Positions 1-15,500 are shown, numbered from the stretch's first letter. The stretch is DNA of 64,000 bases from Alitta virens (GCA_932294295.1 OW028585.1:12348271-12412270); one strand, 5' to 3'. A program made the numbers and translations. The notes: a model not told the origin generated them from the letters alone.

Positions 1-170
1 TTATATATAATTTATATAAGATTTATATATAAGATAAGATAAGATAAGATAAGATAAGATAAGATAAGATAAGATAAGATAAGATAAGATAAGATAAAGA
101 TAAGCTAAAGAAAAGCCAAGATAAGCCAAGATTAGCTAAGATAAGCTAAAGATGAGATTTATATAAGATA
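1..170. repeat. AAGAT pentanucleotide microsatellite
   Basis: About 15 near-perfect 5-bp units at 33-97, with degenerate units to about 170. The unit resembles the 3' tail of LINEs seen elsewhere in this window. Confidence 0.8.
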
Positions 171-355
171 CTGATCTGAAGTAAGTATATTTATAACATC
201 AAATATCTTTCAGTTAACCAATTAACAAATGTATTATTATTTCTTAAATCTTAGTTTTTCAACATTTTATCTTGCGATTACACAAAATATCCTTTTCCAG
301 TTATAGCAGCTAACATAACAAAATCATTTTATCATTCAGTTTTTTTTTCTTGCAG

Positions 356-593
356 CGACAGGTTGCAGTTCGACAACAGACATCCTCTTTGTTCTTGATT
401 CTTCGGGAAGTTTAGTCGAAAATCCTGACAGGTCGGGAAACTGGGATGCAATTCGAAGATTTGTGAGCACCACGATTACGAATTTGGGTGACACTATCGA
501 AAGAAGATACCCCACTGCTTCGGGGGGTATTCGCGTCGGATTAGTCCAGTTTGCCGAGAATGCGTTTCAAACTTTTGGTCTGAATACCTATAG
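356..593 (+). CDS. vWA gene exon 1 of those visible (domain 1, MIDAS)
   Basis: A polypyrimidine tract and TTGCAG precede it and GTGCGT follows. It is entered in phase 1, so at least one coding exon lies upstream of the window. It encodes the domain's first Cys, the DSSGS MIDAS loop after ILFVL, and the strand GIRVGLVQFAE. It exits in phase 2. Confidence 0.88.
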
Positions 594-3500
594 GTGCGTC
601 ATTGTATTGAATCTATCACTATTCCTTGAATATTCCAAATTGTGGATTTTCCATAAAGCTTCTTGATGTTTCCAATAGGTGGCTTCTGGCAGAATACTGC
701 AATCTTACATGCCAAATGTGCTTTGTGCATTTTCCATGCGTTTAGATAAATGCATGGAAAACGCATGGTTTTTGCCTCATTATAATTATGCAAAAACCGT
801 TTTCCATCTGTTTATCCTTCTCATGGAAAATGCCCGTGGCACATTTGGCCATATATTGGTTGCACAGGTTCCCGCCGTAGATTCTGATTGGTTGAAGCAA
901 GGGACTCCAAGCAGAAGTTTTTCTAGTGCATTTAAATGTATATTTAATGCCTTATGTTTCAATGAATTTACCATCTTTTATTAAGTAAATTGTATTTATT
1001 GAATCAAATGGCAACACTAATCTTGCACTGAAAAGCAAATTGAGTAGTAACAAAAGAAGGCAAACTTATACAGAGGAGTCACCGTTTGAGGTTGCCATTC
1101 AAGGCTCATACAGCTGGTAATTAAATTACCTTTTCTGCCTGATATGGACTTCCTGTATGCTTTCATCAGCTGCCAATAACTGGCCAGACTTCTGTCATTT
1201 CATATAATATTTGAGTGTAATACATTTAATTTCATTACAGAAATTACAACGATGCAGCCAGCGCAGTGCTCAACGTCCAGAACTTTGGCGGCTCAACCAA
1301 CATGGCCGCCGGTCTCCTGATCGCAGAATCTCTTCTACCTGCTCAGTCTTCGTTCAATTCTAGGAATACCATTGTGGTGCTTGTGTCAGACTTCAAACCT
1401 AATGTTGGTAAGTTGAAAATGAATAACTGATGCACTAAGTAAAGGTGAATACATTTTAAACGTTGCAACTCCTTTCCGATGTTGTGCGGGCCCATTTCTT
1501 GAAGAATCCTCATTTCTGATTTTTGAGATATTGTTCCAACATTTTATTGAATTATTCCTTAATAATTGTAATGACATTAAACAACAGACTGGAATTATTG
1601 CATATAGATTTGTTCATGATATTTCATTGTTAATTGTCTTTTACTGTAGCCTTGTGTAGGCTTTCTTTAATTTTCCTATTGATACAGCTTAGCGATACGT
1701 ATCATGATACGTATCGTATCGGTTTTATTGTATCGTGATACGTATCGTATCGGTTTTATTGTATCGTGATACGTATCGTATCGTTAAAAAGGTAAAGGTG
1801 TACAGCCCTACTGACAATGGACGTCATTCACTGTTTTTCATTAGGAATGGTTTGAAATTAATATTATGCCACTAGTCTTGTTTTTTTTTTGTGTGTTTTT
1901 TCTAAACAAAATAGATGTTTCAGATAGACTGATGATAGGCCTAATAATAATAATAATAATAGTAATAATTTATTTTTATAGCGTAATATCCATATAACAA
2001 TATGCTCAAAACGCTTTGCAATCAATATCACAGGAGAGTTATTAAAAACTATTGTAAAATCAAAAGGTAAAAAAGAAGGCAACAGTGCTATGAAAATATA
2101 AAATACTAAATATGAAAAATTGAGCATAAAATCAGGAAAAAGTCTCTCTGAAAAGATTAGTCTTTAATTTTGACTTAAAAAGTTCAATTGATGGCACAGA
2201 CCGGATATCATATGACAGAGAGTTCCAGAGGCATGGACCAGCCACACTGAAAGCCCTTGGTTGAACCAGTGAGGGTGATGTATATGGCACTTTGAGAAGA
2301 TGTAGATCGCACGATCGAAGGATTCGAGATGGCATGTAATGTACAAGAAGATCTTGAATATATGCTGGAGCAAGATGATGTACTGCTTTGTATATGAGTA
2401 GAAGGATATAATGAAATACATACATGCCCAGGCTGAAAAAATCTGGCTTATCAATTAGATGGTCCCAGATTTAGATCAGATTCAGATTTAATTTATTTTC
2501 ATAATTTATAAATAGTACATTTTAGAATATATATAAATGAAATGAGAAGATGCAATTATGATGGAGACCCCTCAAGCCAGCAGAGCTAGTGCTTATGAGG
2601 GCCCACCAATGAAATGGGAGATGAGATGAGTGATATGAAATGGAGGAAATGGGATGAGGGTGATTATGTACTGGTGCTCAAATAACTATAGAATATGTTA
2701 AGGACAAATTATGTTTGACAGATAAAGCAATTTCTTATGATACATATATCGCTGTATATTATCTTATGATACATATATCGCTGTTTATGATGATACATAT
2801 ATCGCTGTATATTATCTGCAATAAATGTATATTATCCCATTATTCATTAGGGTCAGGGTTAAGGTTCATGATTACAATCTTTTACATTGGTAATTTCTTC
2901 CCTTTTTAGACAGAAACGAGCTCTTTATTGCCCAAAGGATGAAAAATCGCAATGACGTGACGATCGTCTCAGTGGGGGTTCGAGGAAATGTCGATGAAGT
3001 TCTGTTACGCCAAATCGCTTCGGAAAACAGGGTCGTCCTCTCGGAAGACTACCAGGCTCTTCTCAGTCACATATCTCCCTTGATTATGGTCATGTGTGAA
3101 AGTCTACCTTCCCAACGTAAGTATAAGATTGTGCAATTATTTTGCATTGAAGTCACCCAATGGGCAATTCAATCTTTTGCTCCAATCCAATATCTTTCTT
3201 TGAAAAATCGTTGCTGAATAGGTGTCTCAAGTTGAGTGAGTGAGAGAGTGGTGTATTATACTTAACGACATAAACCTGAAAGGTCATTCATGTCTAGGCT
3301 AGGTAAGGATAGCTAGACAGGCATAACTGGAGTGAGTATTGTGCAGAGCCTTGGGAATGGATTTCTTTACCAACAGTTTTCCCACCATTTCTACGAGCTG
3401 GCCCACGTTAGGGGCAGGCCACCAGGTGTCCAAAGCAAAAACATATATCATTATTTTCAATGACATCACTGACAGCTTGCACAATGTAATCATAAATAAT

Positions 3501-6500
3501 CTTTATTTTCCTTAATGAGTTAACGATATTAACTTGGTATTCGTTACAATGTTTTCAATTAAATTTCAGCTGGTACCCAATGTGCAAGAGATATCGTCCT
3601 AGTCTTGGACGCCTCTATAAGCATCACCACTTGGAATACCTTGAAAGAATTTGCCGCTCTTGTTGCTGCTAATCTTGCCAACGCTGACCAAAACACACAA
3701 ATTGGAGTGGTCAGTTTTAGTGACACAGCGATGGTTATTTTTCCTGTTCAACCTTTCAAGTAAGTTTGTTTCAAATTAACACCCAGCAGAACTAGTTATA
3801 TTACAAAGTAAAAAGTTTCAAATGCCTGAAGTTTTCCTCAAAGTTTCTCTGTACGTAGTTTTCAACAAAATATTTGTTTTCTCTCTTTGAAATGGTTCTT
3901 GATTAACACACCAGATGGCAGAAAGTGTACTCTAATTACAGACTTCAGCAGATAGCCATAGCTAGATCGTTAGCTTTTTTTATCTAGTCTTTTAAAACTG
4001 AACGCAAACAATGGATCATACTGCTGTATGGAAACATCTGGCTTTTTTTTCCTTTTTTCCAAAACTTTGCACTATGTCAAAATATCAGGAATGATTATCC
4101 ATGTTCATTTATAAGAGCAATGACATGTGGAATATTTCACCTGCCTCAGCACATGCATAAAATAAAATATTAGACATTGTTACTTTTTTGTGATTTATTC
4201 ATTAGTATGTGAAATATTTCACCTGCCTCAGCACATGCATAAAAAAAATATTAGACATTGTTACTTTTTTGTGATTTATTCAAATACAATGCTTGGACAC
4301 AGAGGCGGTCATTTTCAAACGGAAGACCTTTTTTTTTTAGTCTTCCAATATTTTGGGGCCGAATGATGTGGTACATGGCCAAATGTGCTACGTGCGTTTT
4401 CACCTCATTTTAATTAGACAAAAACCATGCATTTTCCATGCATTAATCCTTCTCATGGAAAACGCACGTGGCACATTTGGCCATGTAGGGCGGGGCCTAT
4501 TCAGGCACGAGGCCAAACACAGCTGCCTTGCTCGTGATGCCCTGGGACCGGCCCTGCTCGCACATACACCTACACGATACTCTGGGTTCAATAAAATGAG
4601 CCATCTATTTTGTGAACTTCCTCTGAAGTTTTTTTGTTGTCACTCTTAAAACCTATTAAATTAGCCCCAATATCATTTCAGTCAATTCCTGTCCGGTTCC
4701 ATAACAAACGCAGCTCATCGGCAAGGTCTTACCAACATTGCGGATGGCCTACGAGTCGGAAACACTCTCTTTACTAATGCAAACAGACAGCGCCATGTGA
4801 TAGTGTTCACAGATGGAATCCCGACTAGAGAACCCGGCACGGAACTTAATGTTGCTGCTAATATGAGAGGCCAGGGAATTAACATTATTGCTTACGGTAA
4901 TATATCTATTTTTAGAAATATATTGATAAATAAAATGTATATATAATTATAAGAAATTGTTTGAATCTTTTTTGCAACAATGCAATTAAAAATACAATCA
5001 GTTAAATAATATATGATAACTTAAATTACCATTAGGTTAACTACTGTTGTGATTATTTATTCTTTATTAGCATCATTAGCACTGCTGTATTACAGATTGC
5101 CAATTTAAACAACAAAAAAGATCAGTAAAATTATGTGAATACTTTATACTTATACTTTACCTCTTCAGTAGGTAGGATAGAAATCACAATAACTTAAAGC
5201 GATCAGTAAACAAACATAAATAAGACAATTCAATTCTGTCATCTGAAAGTAAGTAACTCTAAATACAATTTGAACTGGTATCAAAATCTTATTGTACCTT
5301 ACCCTTTGTTTGTAGGTGTTGGACCAACCATTGACCGAGGAAACCTAGAGCGCTTGGTTGCCGATAACTTGAGAAATACCCACGTCATCATCAACCCAAC
5401 GTATTCAACCAACATGATCTCTCAAATCAATGCAGTGACGTCACTGACGGCCTGTGCGATTAACCCAGTTCGTAAGTCAAGCTTTACCAAGTTAATTTGC
5501 GGCTTATGATAAGACGCGATGCAGATATACCAAGATTAATTCATAGCTTATGATGATACTAAAGTTGTGCAGACATACTAAGGTTTATAATACAAAGTTT
5601 GCTGATAATGATACAAAATAAATGCAGATACCAAGATTTGCCAAATTAATTTGGAACTAATAATGACATTTTAATAGCCTTTTGATAGATATAATGTTTT
5701 AAAATGAGGCAACAGCATTGCAGCAATGTAGATATACCAAGATTTAATTTGTAGCTTATAATGACACAAGCTATGTAGATATACCAAGATTTATCATTCA
5801 CCAAGTAAATTTGGAGATATACCAAGATTTATCATTCACCAAGTAAATTTGGAGATATACCAAGATTTAACATTCACCAAGTTAATTTGGAGATATACCA
5901 AGATTTATCACTCACCAAGTTAATTTGGAGATATACCAAGATGTACGGATTTGTTTGTAGCTCATAGTAACACAAGTGCCATGCAGATAAATCATACCAA
6001 TTACATTTATAGATAAAATGCAGTTATTGTACATAAACTGAAAAATTGAACAGTGGATTTTCACTGAAGTTTCTTGACCTTTCCACCAGGTGGCTATGAC
6101 AAAATATTGCAATTCTTTTGGCGGAAAAATTTCCCACCCTTGACTCTGATTGGCTGAAGCATAGTGCATCCTAGCTGCAGTATTTTTAGTGCATTTTAAT
6201 GTATATTTGACATCTTATCATTCAGTTGATTTTTGTTATTTTCCTGAAAAAGTTATATCTATCTATCATAAATCAGTTATGATCTTCCATGTCTAAAAAG
6301 AAAAATAATTAATAAAAGTTGACTTACGCCTTGCTGAATTCAGAGCTGCTAAGTGAAAAGACTTTTTCATAATTTAGGACCTATTCATTCGACAGCTGAC
6401 TCAATGATATCTAATGCCATTTCAATTTAATCATATTTCTTATTTATCTTCATTACTCTTTTGCAGCACCCTGTGTTGAACAACAAGCAGACGTTGTTTT

Positions 6501-9500
6501 AGCCCTGGACGCTTCTGGCAGTATTGTTGACAAAGGGGAAAACAACTGGAGATTGATGCAAAACTTTGCCATTGAACTTATGCGACAGTTAGTAGCTCGA
6601 CATCCTGGGGTCCGTATCGGAGCTTTGTCTTTCAGCGAACAAGCAACATGGCTGTCGCCACTTACGACGTGGGTGAAATTTTTAATTTTCCAGTAAAAGA
6701 TTTCAATGTGTTATCGACTCAGAATTGTTTGTGTATCGTAAAATATATACATATATTATTTGGGTTGATGTCACCAATGACCGAATTAACCATCTCAAGA
6801 ATAATAAAAATGGTTGTGGATGACAACGAAGACATCCGAACTTGACCTCAAATATTTTCCGTAATGTGAAAAATTTCGAGATCTCAAAAATTAGCATTTT
6901 GAACAAGGCAAACAAAACTGACCATTCCAAGCCAGGTTACTTCACTTGTAGCACTATTGTCTGATGCGATGAAGTGTTCCGTCCCCAGTGCTGTCCAAAT
7001 GGTTGCATCCGCCTCATTAAATTGTCACGCTCGGTTGGTTACAGGAGGCCTAATTCTGTAGGAATCTGAATTCAGACACACTTATTAGCATTGTTTATCT
7101 AGTGTATGTTTATTGCCTAATTGGGAAAGCTGGCTGCATGGTCAGTCATGCATGACAATTTGTGACGTAACAAAAATTACTAGCAGAATGCACAAACAGC
7201 ATTGCACTGGATCTTCATCACTTCAGACAGTAAAGTGATTCTCTGAGAGAACTACACAAAAATCCCATATTCCTTTTTTCAAAACATTATAGTAACTACT
7301 TTGGTGTCTCCGAAGCCATCCAAGGAGCGAGGCACATCAACAGTTTCACCAACCAAGCCGCTGCTTTCCGATTGGCCAGAGACATTCTGAATTCAGCGAT
7401 TCCATTGCCGGGACCACCAAGAGTAAAACTTGTGATAATGGTCACCGACGGAGAACCTACTAAAGAGAGAGGGCTGGAGATTACAGAAGCTCAAAATCTC
7501 CAAAGAGATGGTATCACGCGGATTTTGGTCGGTGAGTGAGAAATTTATTGTGACCAGATTTGTAAATGTAAATGCGATCGGGGTTTAGATTCTTCAACTA
7601 CGTAATGGGCGTACTCTGCCTACTTTTAAGTAACTTAAAAGGATTTTAAACATTAAATAGTTTTAAAATACAGCTAAAAAATTATATCAAGAATGCAGCC
7701 CATGAGAGAATGATACAGTGTTGGTGCTATAACTTGGTTATTGTGTAATTTTATTGTTGTGTATTTTATTGTTTGTGTATTTTATTGTTGGTGTATTTAT
7801 TGTTAATGGTTTTTAATTGTTATCAATATCTATGGATTTTATTATTTTATTATTTTTTACTTATGTAAAGGGCCCGGGTGTAAAACAGCTTCAGCTGATC
7901 TAGCTACCCTTTTAAAATATATTTGAAAAAAAATTTAATAAATTAATAAAAAATTACACCCTTGTTTAAGCTCCTCAGCTCCCGTGTAGCATATACCCAG
8001 CATGCAGCCAATTATGGCGCTTTTTTTGGTTAAGCACTCTTCAATTGCCATACTTGCCAACTACCCAATTACACCAAGGTGGAGTGAAGCAAAGAGTCAC
8101 AGAAGATCTGCTCAGTTCCTCTATGCCATGGCATTCTTTTTCAGTTTAAAAGCGAGATTTGCCAGAGATATGTTTTTCTGAGGAAAACCTGTCATTGGTT
8201 TCTGAGTATACTATTAATAAATGGCAGGGAGGCCAATTACCGGTGCTTTCTTTAATGGATATTCAGTGAAGTAAGGTCAAATTCTTACATACTATTTGGT
8301 GGCTTCAAACTTTACATTTACAAGTACTAGATATGAAGGAACAGGATCGATGTATAATATGTTTCAACAACAGATGAAACTGATGTGAATGGTGTCTTGT
8401 TGTGGTCTGCAAATGTTAAAACTTCAACATTTATTTTTCAGGAGTGACAAATTCCATTGATCGCAATAACCTATACTCAATAGCATCGCGCCCGGACACT
8501 GTCATTTACAGCGAAACGTTTGAGACCCTGAATTCAGGTCAGATGATTTCCGCAGTCATCAGGGCTACAGCGTAAGTATGCAATGTACAGTTCTCCACAA
8601 AATAAACCTTCAGAATTTTACAGCTAGACTGAGCTTGACTGAGCTTGACTGAGCTTGACTGAGCTACACTGGGCTAGACTGGGCTAGCCTGAGCTGAACC
8701 ACAATTTAAACACCCTGCTATAGATACTTGATTTTATAGACTTGGAAAACTCCAGAGGATGTCATTTGAATCCAAGGTTCCCATTGGCTAAGATTGGCCA
8801 ATTGGAGTTCTGATTTCACATGACTCTGTTTGGTTGTTGGTTGGATTAGGGCTTTATGTCCTGTATTTCTGCACCTGTTGGGCTAATTATAACAGGCAGG
8901 GACCATGTCAATGAGATGAAGGATGAAACAGACATCCAACTTCGGCTCAACTGGGAATTGAACCCGGGAAGCCCAGTGCACTACCACTGAGCTAGGCCCC
9001 CACCCCATGACTTCGTTTGCAGTTTAATTTCCAAGTCTATGAAATTGGCTGTAATATCTTGCAAGACATGACTTTCCGGGCATGTTTATAAGACCTCTGT
9101 AATTTAGTAGTTAATAATGCTTTTGTCAACTATTAGGCTTCAGGTATAGCTGGGTGGCTGTACTTTCGCAAAATTAATGTCTTAAGTATAATAATTTGTC
9201 AATCAGCATAACAAATGTGATATTTCAATGTACTTCATCATGTTGTCTGCTTTTTTTCTTCCAGTAATTGTCCTCCAGGCAGCGGTGGACCTTCTCGAGA
9301 CAGTAAGTACCCAGTTACGTGTTTACAGCCAAATGTGTAGCGTTGGAAACAAATCTAATAGTGTTGGAAGCTAAACTTTAGATGACGTCATGTGAATCCA
9401 GGACACCCATTGGCTGAGTGACTCCCTTAACCAATGGGAGTCCTGGATTCACATGACGTAATTTGGATGGTAGCTTCCAAGTTTATGAGATTAGTTTCCA

Positions 9501-12500
9501 ACCCGATGAATTTGGCTGTAATATATGCAAATATAACATGACACTCCCGACTTTCTTCATGCAAATTTATCTAGATTTGATGTCTCATTCTCCTATCAGC
9601 ATTGCACAATAGTTAACAGGTTCAAATACTGCACTGTAAAAATTAAGTTTCCTGTTGACTTAACGTTAGGTGGATAGAAACAAAGTTGCACAAAATGTTC
9701 CCATACAAAATTGGACACTCAGTTAAAGCTCCACTGCTGTCAAAATTGCAAGTGTCTAAGACATTACCATGTTGTTTGAAATTGCTGTAATAAATCAAGA
9801 CAAATTAAATTTATATCAGCTAGTCTGTCTATCAGGCGATAATTACAAAAAATATTAAAAATGTACTGTACTAAACCCTATATTTGTAAGTATATAGGTC
9901 CTATGTTTTTTCACACAAGTAGGACATTTAATCAGGTGAAGCCACCACCGGGTTAATCCCACCCTTATTACGTGTGATGAATGTGTGAAAAAAAGGAGAC
10001 AGTTGTCACAGGAGGATCTCATGTTGTGGTTAATGTGTATTTAAGATGTGATTGATGCATTGGGTAGTAAATTATACGTTACAACTCTCATGCCCTGGTT
10101 ATACGTAAATTGATAAAATGATAAACAACCACTGAAGCTCTAGGTTTACAGCGGTAGCACATAAAATCACGTTATCCCACAATTTAAACAGTATTTCATC
10201 GTAACGACCAGACTTGGACATCATTTCAAAATGAAATATGATGCATTCGAAAGCTATAAGGCGCCTTAAGAAAGTATTCAGATGAGGTGTTCCCACCAAT
10301 TTTGGCCCCTTGATATATCTATGGTAAAGTTGTTATATAATTCAACCAGTAACATATATATAGAGAAATAGGCCATAGAAAGGTCACTAACCTCAAGGTA
10401 ATTCAACAGTCTCTGCTTTTAAGCAACATGTGATTCATTAATGATCTGAAAATGAAATATCAATGTTTTTAGACTAAGTTGATATAATAATTAGAATTTG
10501 CATCAAAGTCCAAATCTCGTCTGGCAACTTCACGAAGTCTCTACCAGTTGAGTGAGCTGAAGAACACTGTCCCCTAGCCAAGTCCTGGCAGGCGAGATAG
10601 TTGTATACTGGGATTGTAGTACTATATCCTCAATGACCACCTAACATTTTGATGACTAATCAACAACTTTATTGCATGAGTAGGACTCGAACCACCTATC
10701 CTACTCACTAAGCCACAGGGGACCAGATTCTCCACCATCTAATGTGGCAAATTTACAACACCTAGCAGTGGAGCTAAAGAGCTTTTCCCTCACCCTAGTG
10801 CTATAGCAGTCAAGAAAGTTGCATACCAGAATCTCATTGCCGCAGACCGGATTCACCACCATCTAGTGTGGCAAATTTACAACACCTAGCAGTGGAGCTA
10901 AAGTGCTTTTCCCTCACCCTAGTGCTTTAGCAGTCAAGAAAGTTGCATACCAGAATCTTATTGCCGCAGACCAGATTCTCCACCATCTAGTGTGGCAAAT
11001 TTACAGCACCTCTAGCAGTTCATCTGAACAGCATTGCCCTAAGTAAAATGCCACAGTCACACCATAATTAATTCAGACACTTTCAGTATGTCATGCAAAC
11101 TGTAGTAAAATAGATTTAGCTTAATATAATCATTCTCAGGTATATGCCAATGGCTGTCTGTGGCTGTGATTTCAATGTGCTCATCGATGTAATTTAAAAG
11201 TTATGTATTTGTGTGACTATTGTAGGCGAGGTAGTTGTGTATTGGGTCGTATTACATATTATATAAAAGGGTTTGAATTTTTGGCTTTACAATAGATACA
11301 AACAATTGTTGTATAGGATTTCATTTAACTCCTGGGTGAATGACCTCACTAAAATTAGGCACTTTTGAACTAAACAAATATGTGCGAGACTATGACATGT
11401 CGTTTTCTGTGAAATACCAAAAAATAGTGTCAGTCATATTTTTTCAATAAATGAATCGATTGAAGCAGCACAAAATGCACAAAAATGTAATCAACATTCA
11501 AACCTTGACTTTCCGGCTGATAAAAACACTTCTGTTAAACAATGGCATCCACAGTAGAGAAAATTACAAAGATGTTTATGAAGACTGTTTAAATGATGGA
11601 AAACAGTACAAATGACTTAGTGAGATATACTTGGCAAAAAGATCGCATGTGTTTGCAAACACTGTAATTGCATGCAATAGAACTATTATCGAAAGAGAGG
11701 ATGTCAATGCAAAATACCGTTTGAATGACAATGAGATGACTGATGTATCAGTCATAAAGGAACTGCATTTTGGGCATATTTCTGTTTTGTCCAAATTAGA
11801 ATCCTTCCAAATGTTAATTTACTTATGCTCATATTGACAATATTTTTGTAACATGTCATGATTTGTAATTATGCCAATTTAGGCATGAATAAACATATAT
11901 ATATATATATATATAACAAATAGCTATAATGAAAAGATGGAAACTTTAAGGTAATTGGTAAGAGGGTTCTTATGGGTTAGAAAAATGGAGTTTGACTAAT
12001 CAAAAACAATTCTGTCCATTTTGTGCTGCGTCAAGCTCTAGGACTCTACTCATAGATCAATTAGATAAATATGACCAAAAATTTAGTGGACCATCTTTAT
12101 GGCTATCGATATATATCAGTTGCTGAGCGATATGTCCAAACAAATTTATCTAGTGATTTGATTTGTTTCTCTTCAGTTCCAACATCAAGATGTTTCGCGG
12201 CAGACGTTGTTTTCGCCATGGACCGATCGGGCAGTATTGAAGCATTGATGTCAGGAAATTTCCAACGCATGAAGGACTTTGTCTCCGATCTTGCTCGCTC
12301 TTTGCATCAGCGTTATTCGCAAGTGAGGTTTGGCTTGGTGATCTTCAGTGATTCGGCGGACATCATATCATGGCTGGAAAGATACAGGTAAGTCAAAAAG
12401 AATCAAGCAATGGCTCTTGGCAACTTATTTTTATAAGTACACTGTATTTCAGTTATTAAATTTCCTGACCGAACCTTTTTTTTTTTTTTTTTGCCTCTTG

Positions 12501-15500
12501 TATACCTATTTATTTATGCTGTTATGTTTTATCATCTTATTTATTGCTGTACATAAAGTATTAATCACCAAAAATGTATGCAACTAACACTGCGCACCTT
12601 TTGTAAAATGTAAGTAATTTTCATCCTAACTAGACTTAGTCTAGACAAACTGTTGTAAAAAGGATGCTATTTTTAAAGTAGGGTTCACTCTAGCAATTGT
12701 TAAAGCATTGGCAAGCTCCTCTCATATAATAGAGTCTTTTCACTAAACAGCCCTGAATTCAGCAAGACATAAGTCTTTCTTCCCCTCTTATTACTCGTTT
12801 TGCTTTTCAGACACAGTAGGTAATAACTAATTCATTCAATAAATATAACTTTCTCAGAAAAATAACAAAAAATCAACTAAATGATGAAGTGTCAAATATA
12901 CATTAAAATGCACTAAAAATACTGCTGCTAGGATGCACTTTGCTTCAGCCAATCACAGTCAAGGGCGGGAACTTTTTCATCCAATAGAATTGCAGTATTC
13001 TGCTTAAGCCACCTGGTGGAAATACAGAGAACCTTCCATGAAAATCCACTATTCTGGGTTATATTCCTGTCTTCGATATACAGTTCCTTTATTTAACTGG
13101 AACTAAACTGAACTCATTTTATTTCACATTGACAACACAAATTATTTACACAAACATATAAATAATTCCATATGACTGGAAATTTACAAAAACATGATCA
13201 TTTAAATTTTCTGGGGACAGTCACATTCAAGTTAAAGTATGATAATTCATATTAGTTATGATGTGCCAAAGTAGGGGAGATCCCAGTAGCAGAGGTGCTG
13301 AAGTTGGGACCACCCCTGGAACACTATCTAAATCCTTCTTCAGAAATTCATCAATCTCATATCTTTTTCAGCAATGTAGAAACATTTGTGAACATCATCC
13401 AAAGTATAGACTATTCGGGAAGCCGGACAAATATTGCGGCAGCTATTCGGGAATCAAGAAGAGCTTTGGGACGCCATGGAACAACGATCCCTCAGGTGTG
13501 AATATATTTTGACCTTCATATGATGCTTAAGAGATTATAACTATTTGGAATTTCAGATAGCTATCTCTAAGGAACATCTCCAAAATATTTAACACAGGGA
13601 AACTTTAATAAAACCTTGAATTATCCCTGCATTTCATGTATGTATTACTGGGGGTTGACTGTATAAATGAGCATATATTTGTCATCTCATCATTACTTTT
13701 ATCCTATCTTTATCTTCATTTCCAGATAATTTTAGTGACAGATGGAGAAGCTACTGAGGAACAGGAACAGGAATTTGCGGAAGCCAACATTGCTCGAAGT
13801 TTTGGAATCAGGCTCTCTGCAATCGGTAAGTTATTAAGATATATAGATAGATGGATAGATGGATAAATAGATAGATAGATAGATAGATAGAGACAAAATT
13901 TCAGTCACACATAAGCTGGGTGGTCTAATATCCGGAATATTCGGAAGTCAACATTGCTCATTTCGGAATCAGGGTCTCTGCAATCGATAAGTTATTTAGT
14001 ATTAAAGGTGCACTGTCTGTCAAATTTGCACATTAAAATAATGATATAAATCAATACTGTTTTCTTGTCTCATGATATTTTTCACCATTACATACCCACT
14101 TTAACACAACAATGTAGTTTTAATTTACAATAAATAATATAAATAATAGATTTTCATGCCATCAAAAACTCAATATGTAAACAAACCTAGTGATGACGTC
14201 ACAATACTGAACAGCAGTGATGATGTCATTTCCATTGTGTTTCCAATGTTTTGGTCTGGATTTTCTCTCAATGTATAATCTATCTTTAAGTAATGTCTTG
14301 TAAAATCATTAATTCACAAATTTAGTGTGCCTTGATTAATAAAAGGTAATTTTCAACTGTTTGGTAGCGTCTTAGAAAATTGCAAACTTGACAGACAGTG
14401 CAACTTTAAGATATAAAGATAGATAGATAGATAGATAGATCTGCTGAAGGTCCTGCGTTCAACCCTCAAATCGGGCACTCTTCATGAGCTACATACCAGC
14501 TGGATGCCGTTCGGGTGTGACGTTAATTGGCGGTCTCTTGTACTCGCTGTCTATGCTGAGGCAAGTAAAAGATCCCACCCATGGGGTAAATGTGTAACAT
14601 GAGTGGACTCTCTCTCTCTCTCTCTCCTCATAAATCAACCCTCGATAGCGGCAAGAACTTGCCTTAGAGGACGGCACTTTCCATACCTACCTACCTACCT
14701 AATATGGACAAATATAGCTCTCAGCGACAAAATGGCATTCCGATATCGCGTAGAGTTTGACACCATGAAGACTGGTCTGTTATAAACAAGTCTGACCAGA
14801 CTATCTAGTTATGTTTGACCTGGGGTTTACATAATTTTTTTTCAAATACATAATTTTTGCGCAATTCACAAATACGCCTATAGTAATAAATCTGTTGCTG
14901 ATATATTTTAATTTCGTCAATTGTGGCTACATTAAATAGCTGTTTATTTCATTTTCACAGCTGTCACCAATCAAATTCAAGAGGAAGCACTTATTCGTCT
15001 GACTGGAAGTCGAAACCAAGTTTTCCGAGCACCAAATTTTGAAATGATTCGAAACGAGATTGTTTCCGTCACCCAAGTAGCTTGTCAACCACAAGGAGAC
15101 ACAGCTGTCTGTAAGTATACGGAAGTGCTGGGCTTATATCAAAATGTTTGTTGTGTGACATACACTGTCAGAACAAGAATATTCTTTTTCAAAAAATAAT
15201 AGCTACCAGGTGTTGTGTGTAGAATGCCAGCAGCACTAGGCCTACAATGTAAACACTTTAATACAGTATGATGGCTACTGCCTTGAGACCAGTGTTTGTG
15301 CCTTGTATACTCCATTCTTATTCAGAAATTTATTTATCTATTGTATATAAATATAAATTCTACACATTTTCCTGAACAATTCTTTATTTAACGAAAATTG
15401 GACCAATCTTAGAAGAGCAGCAGCCTTTTAAAGTATATGAATACCTATGCCATAGCGTACGCATCCCCCTCCTTGCCTGCTGCGTTGACCCATATATTGT

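Noticed and set aside
2164..2454. 96-codon reverse-strand ORF overlapping the LINE tail
   Set aside because: It is an out-of-frame shadow; the 2132-2425 frame carries the reverse-transcriptase motifs.
11576..11837. Overlapping ORFs on both strands as a gene
   Set aside because: Short, AT-biased, no domain similarity, no plausible splice links.
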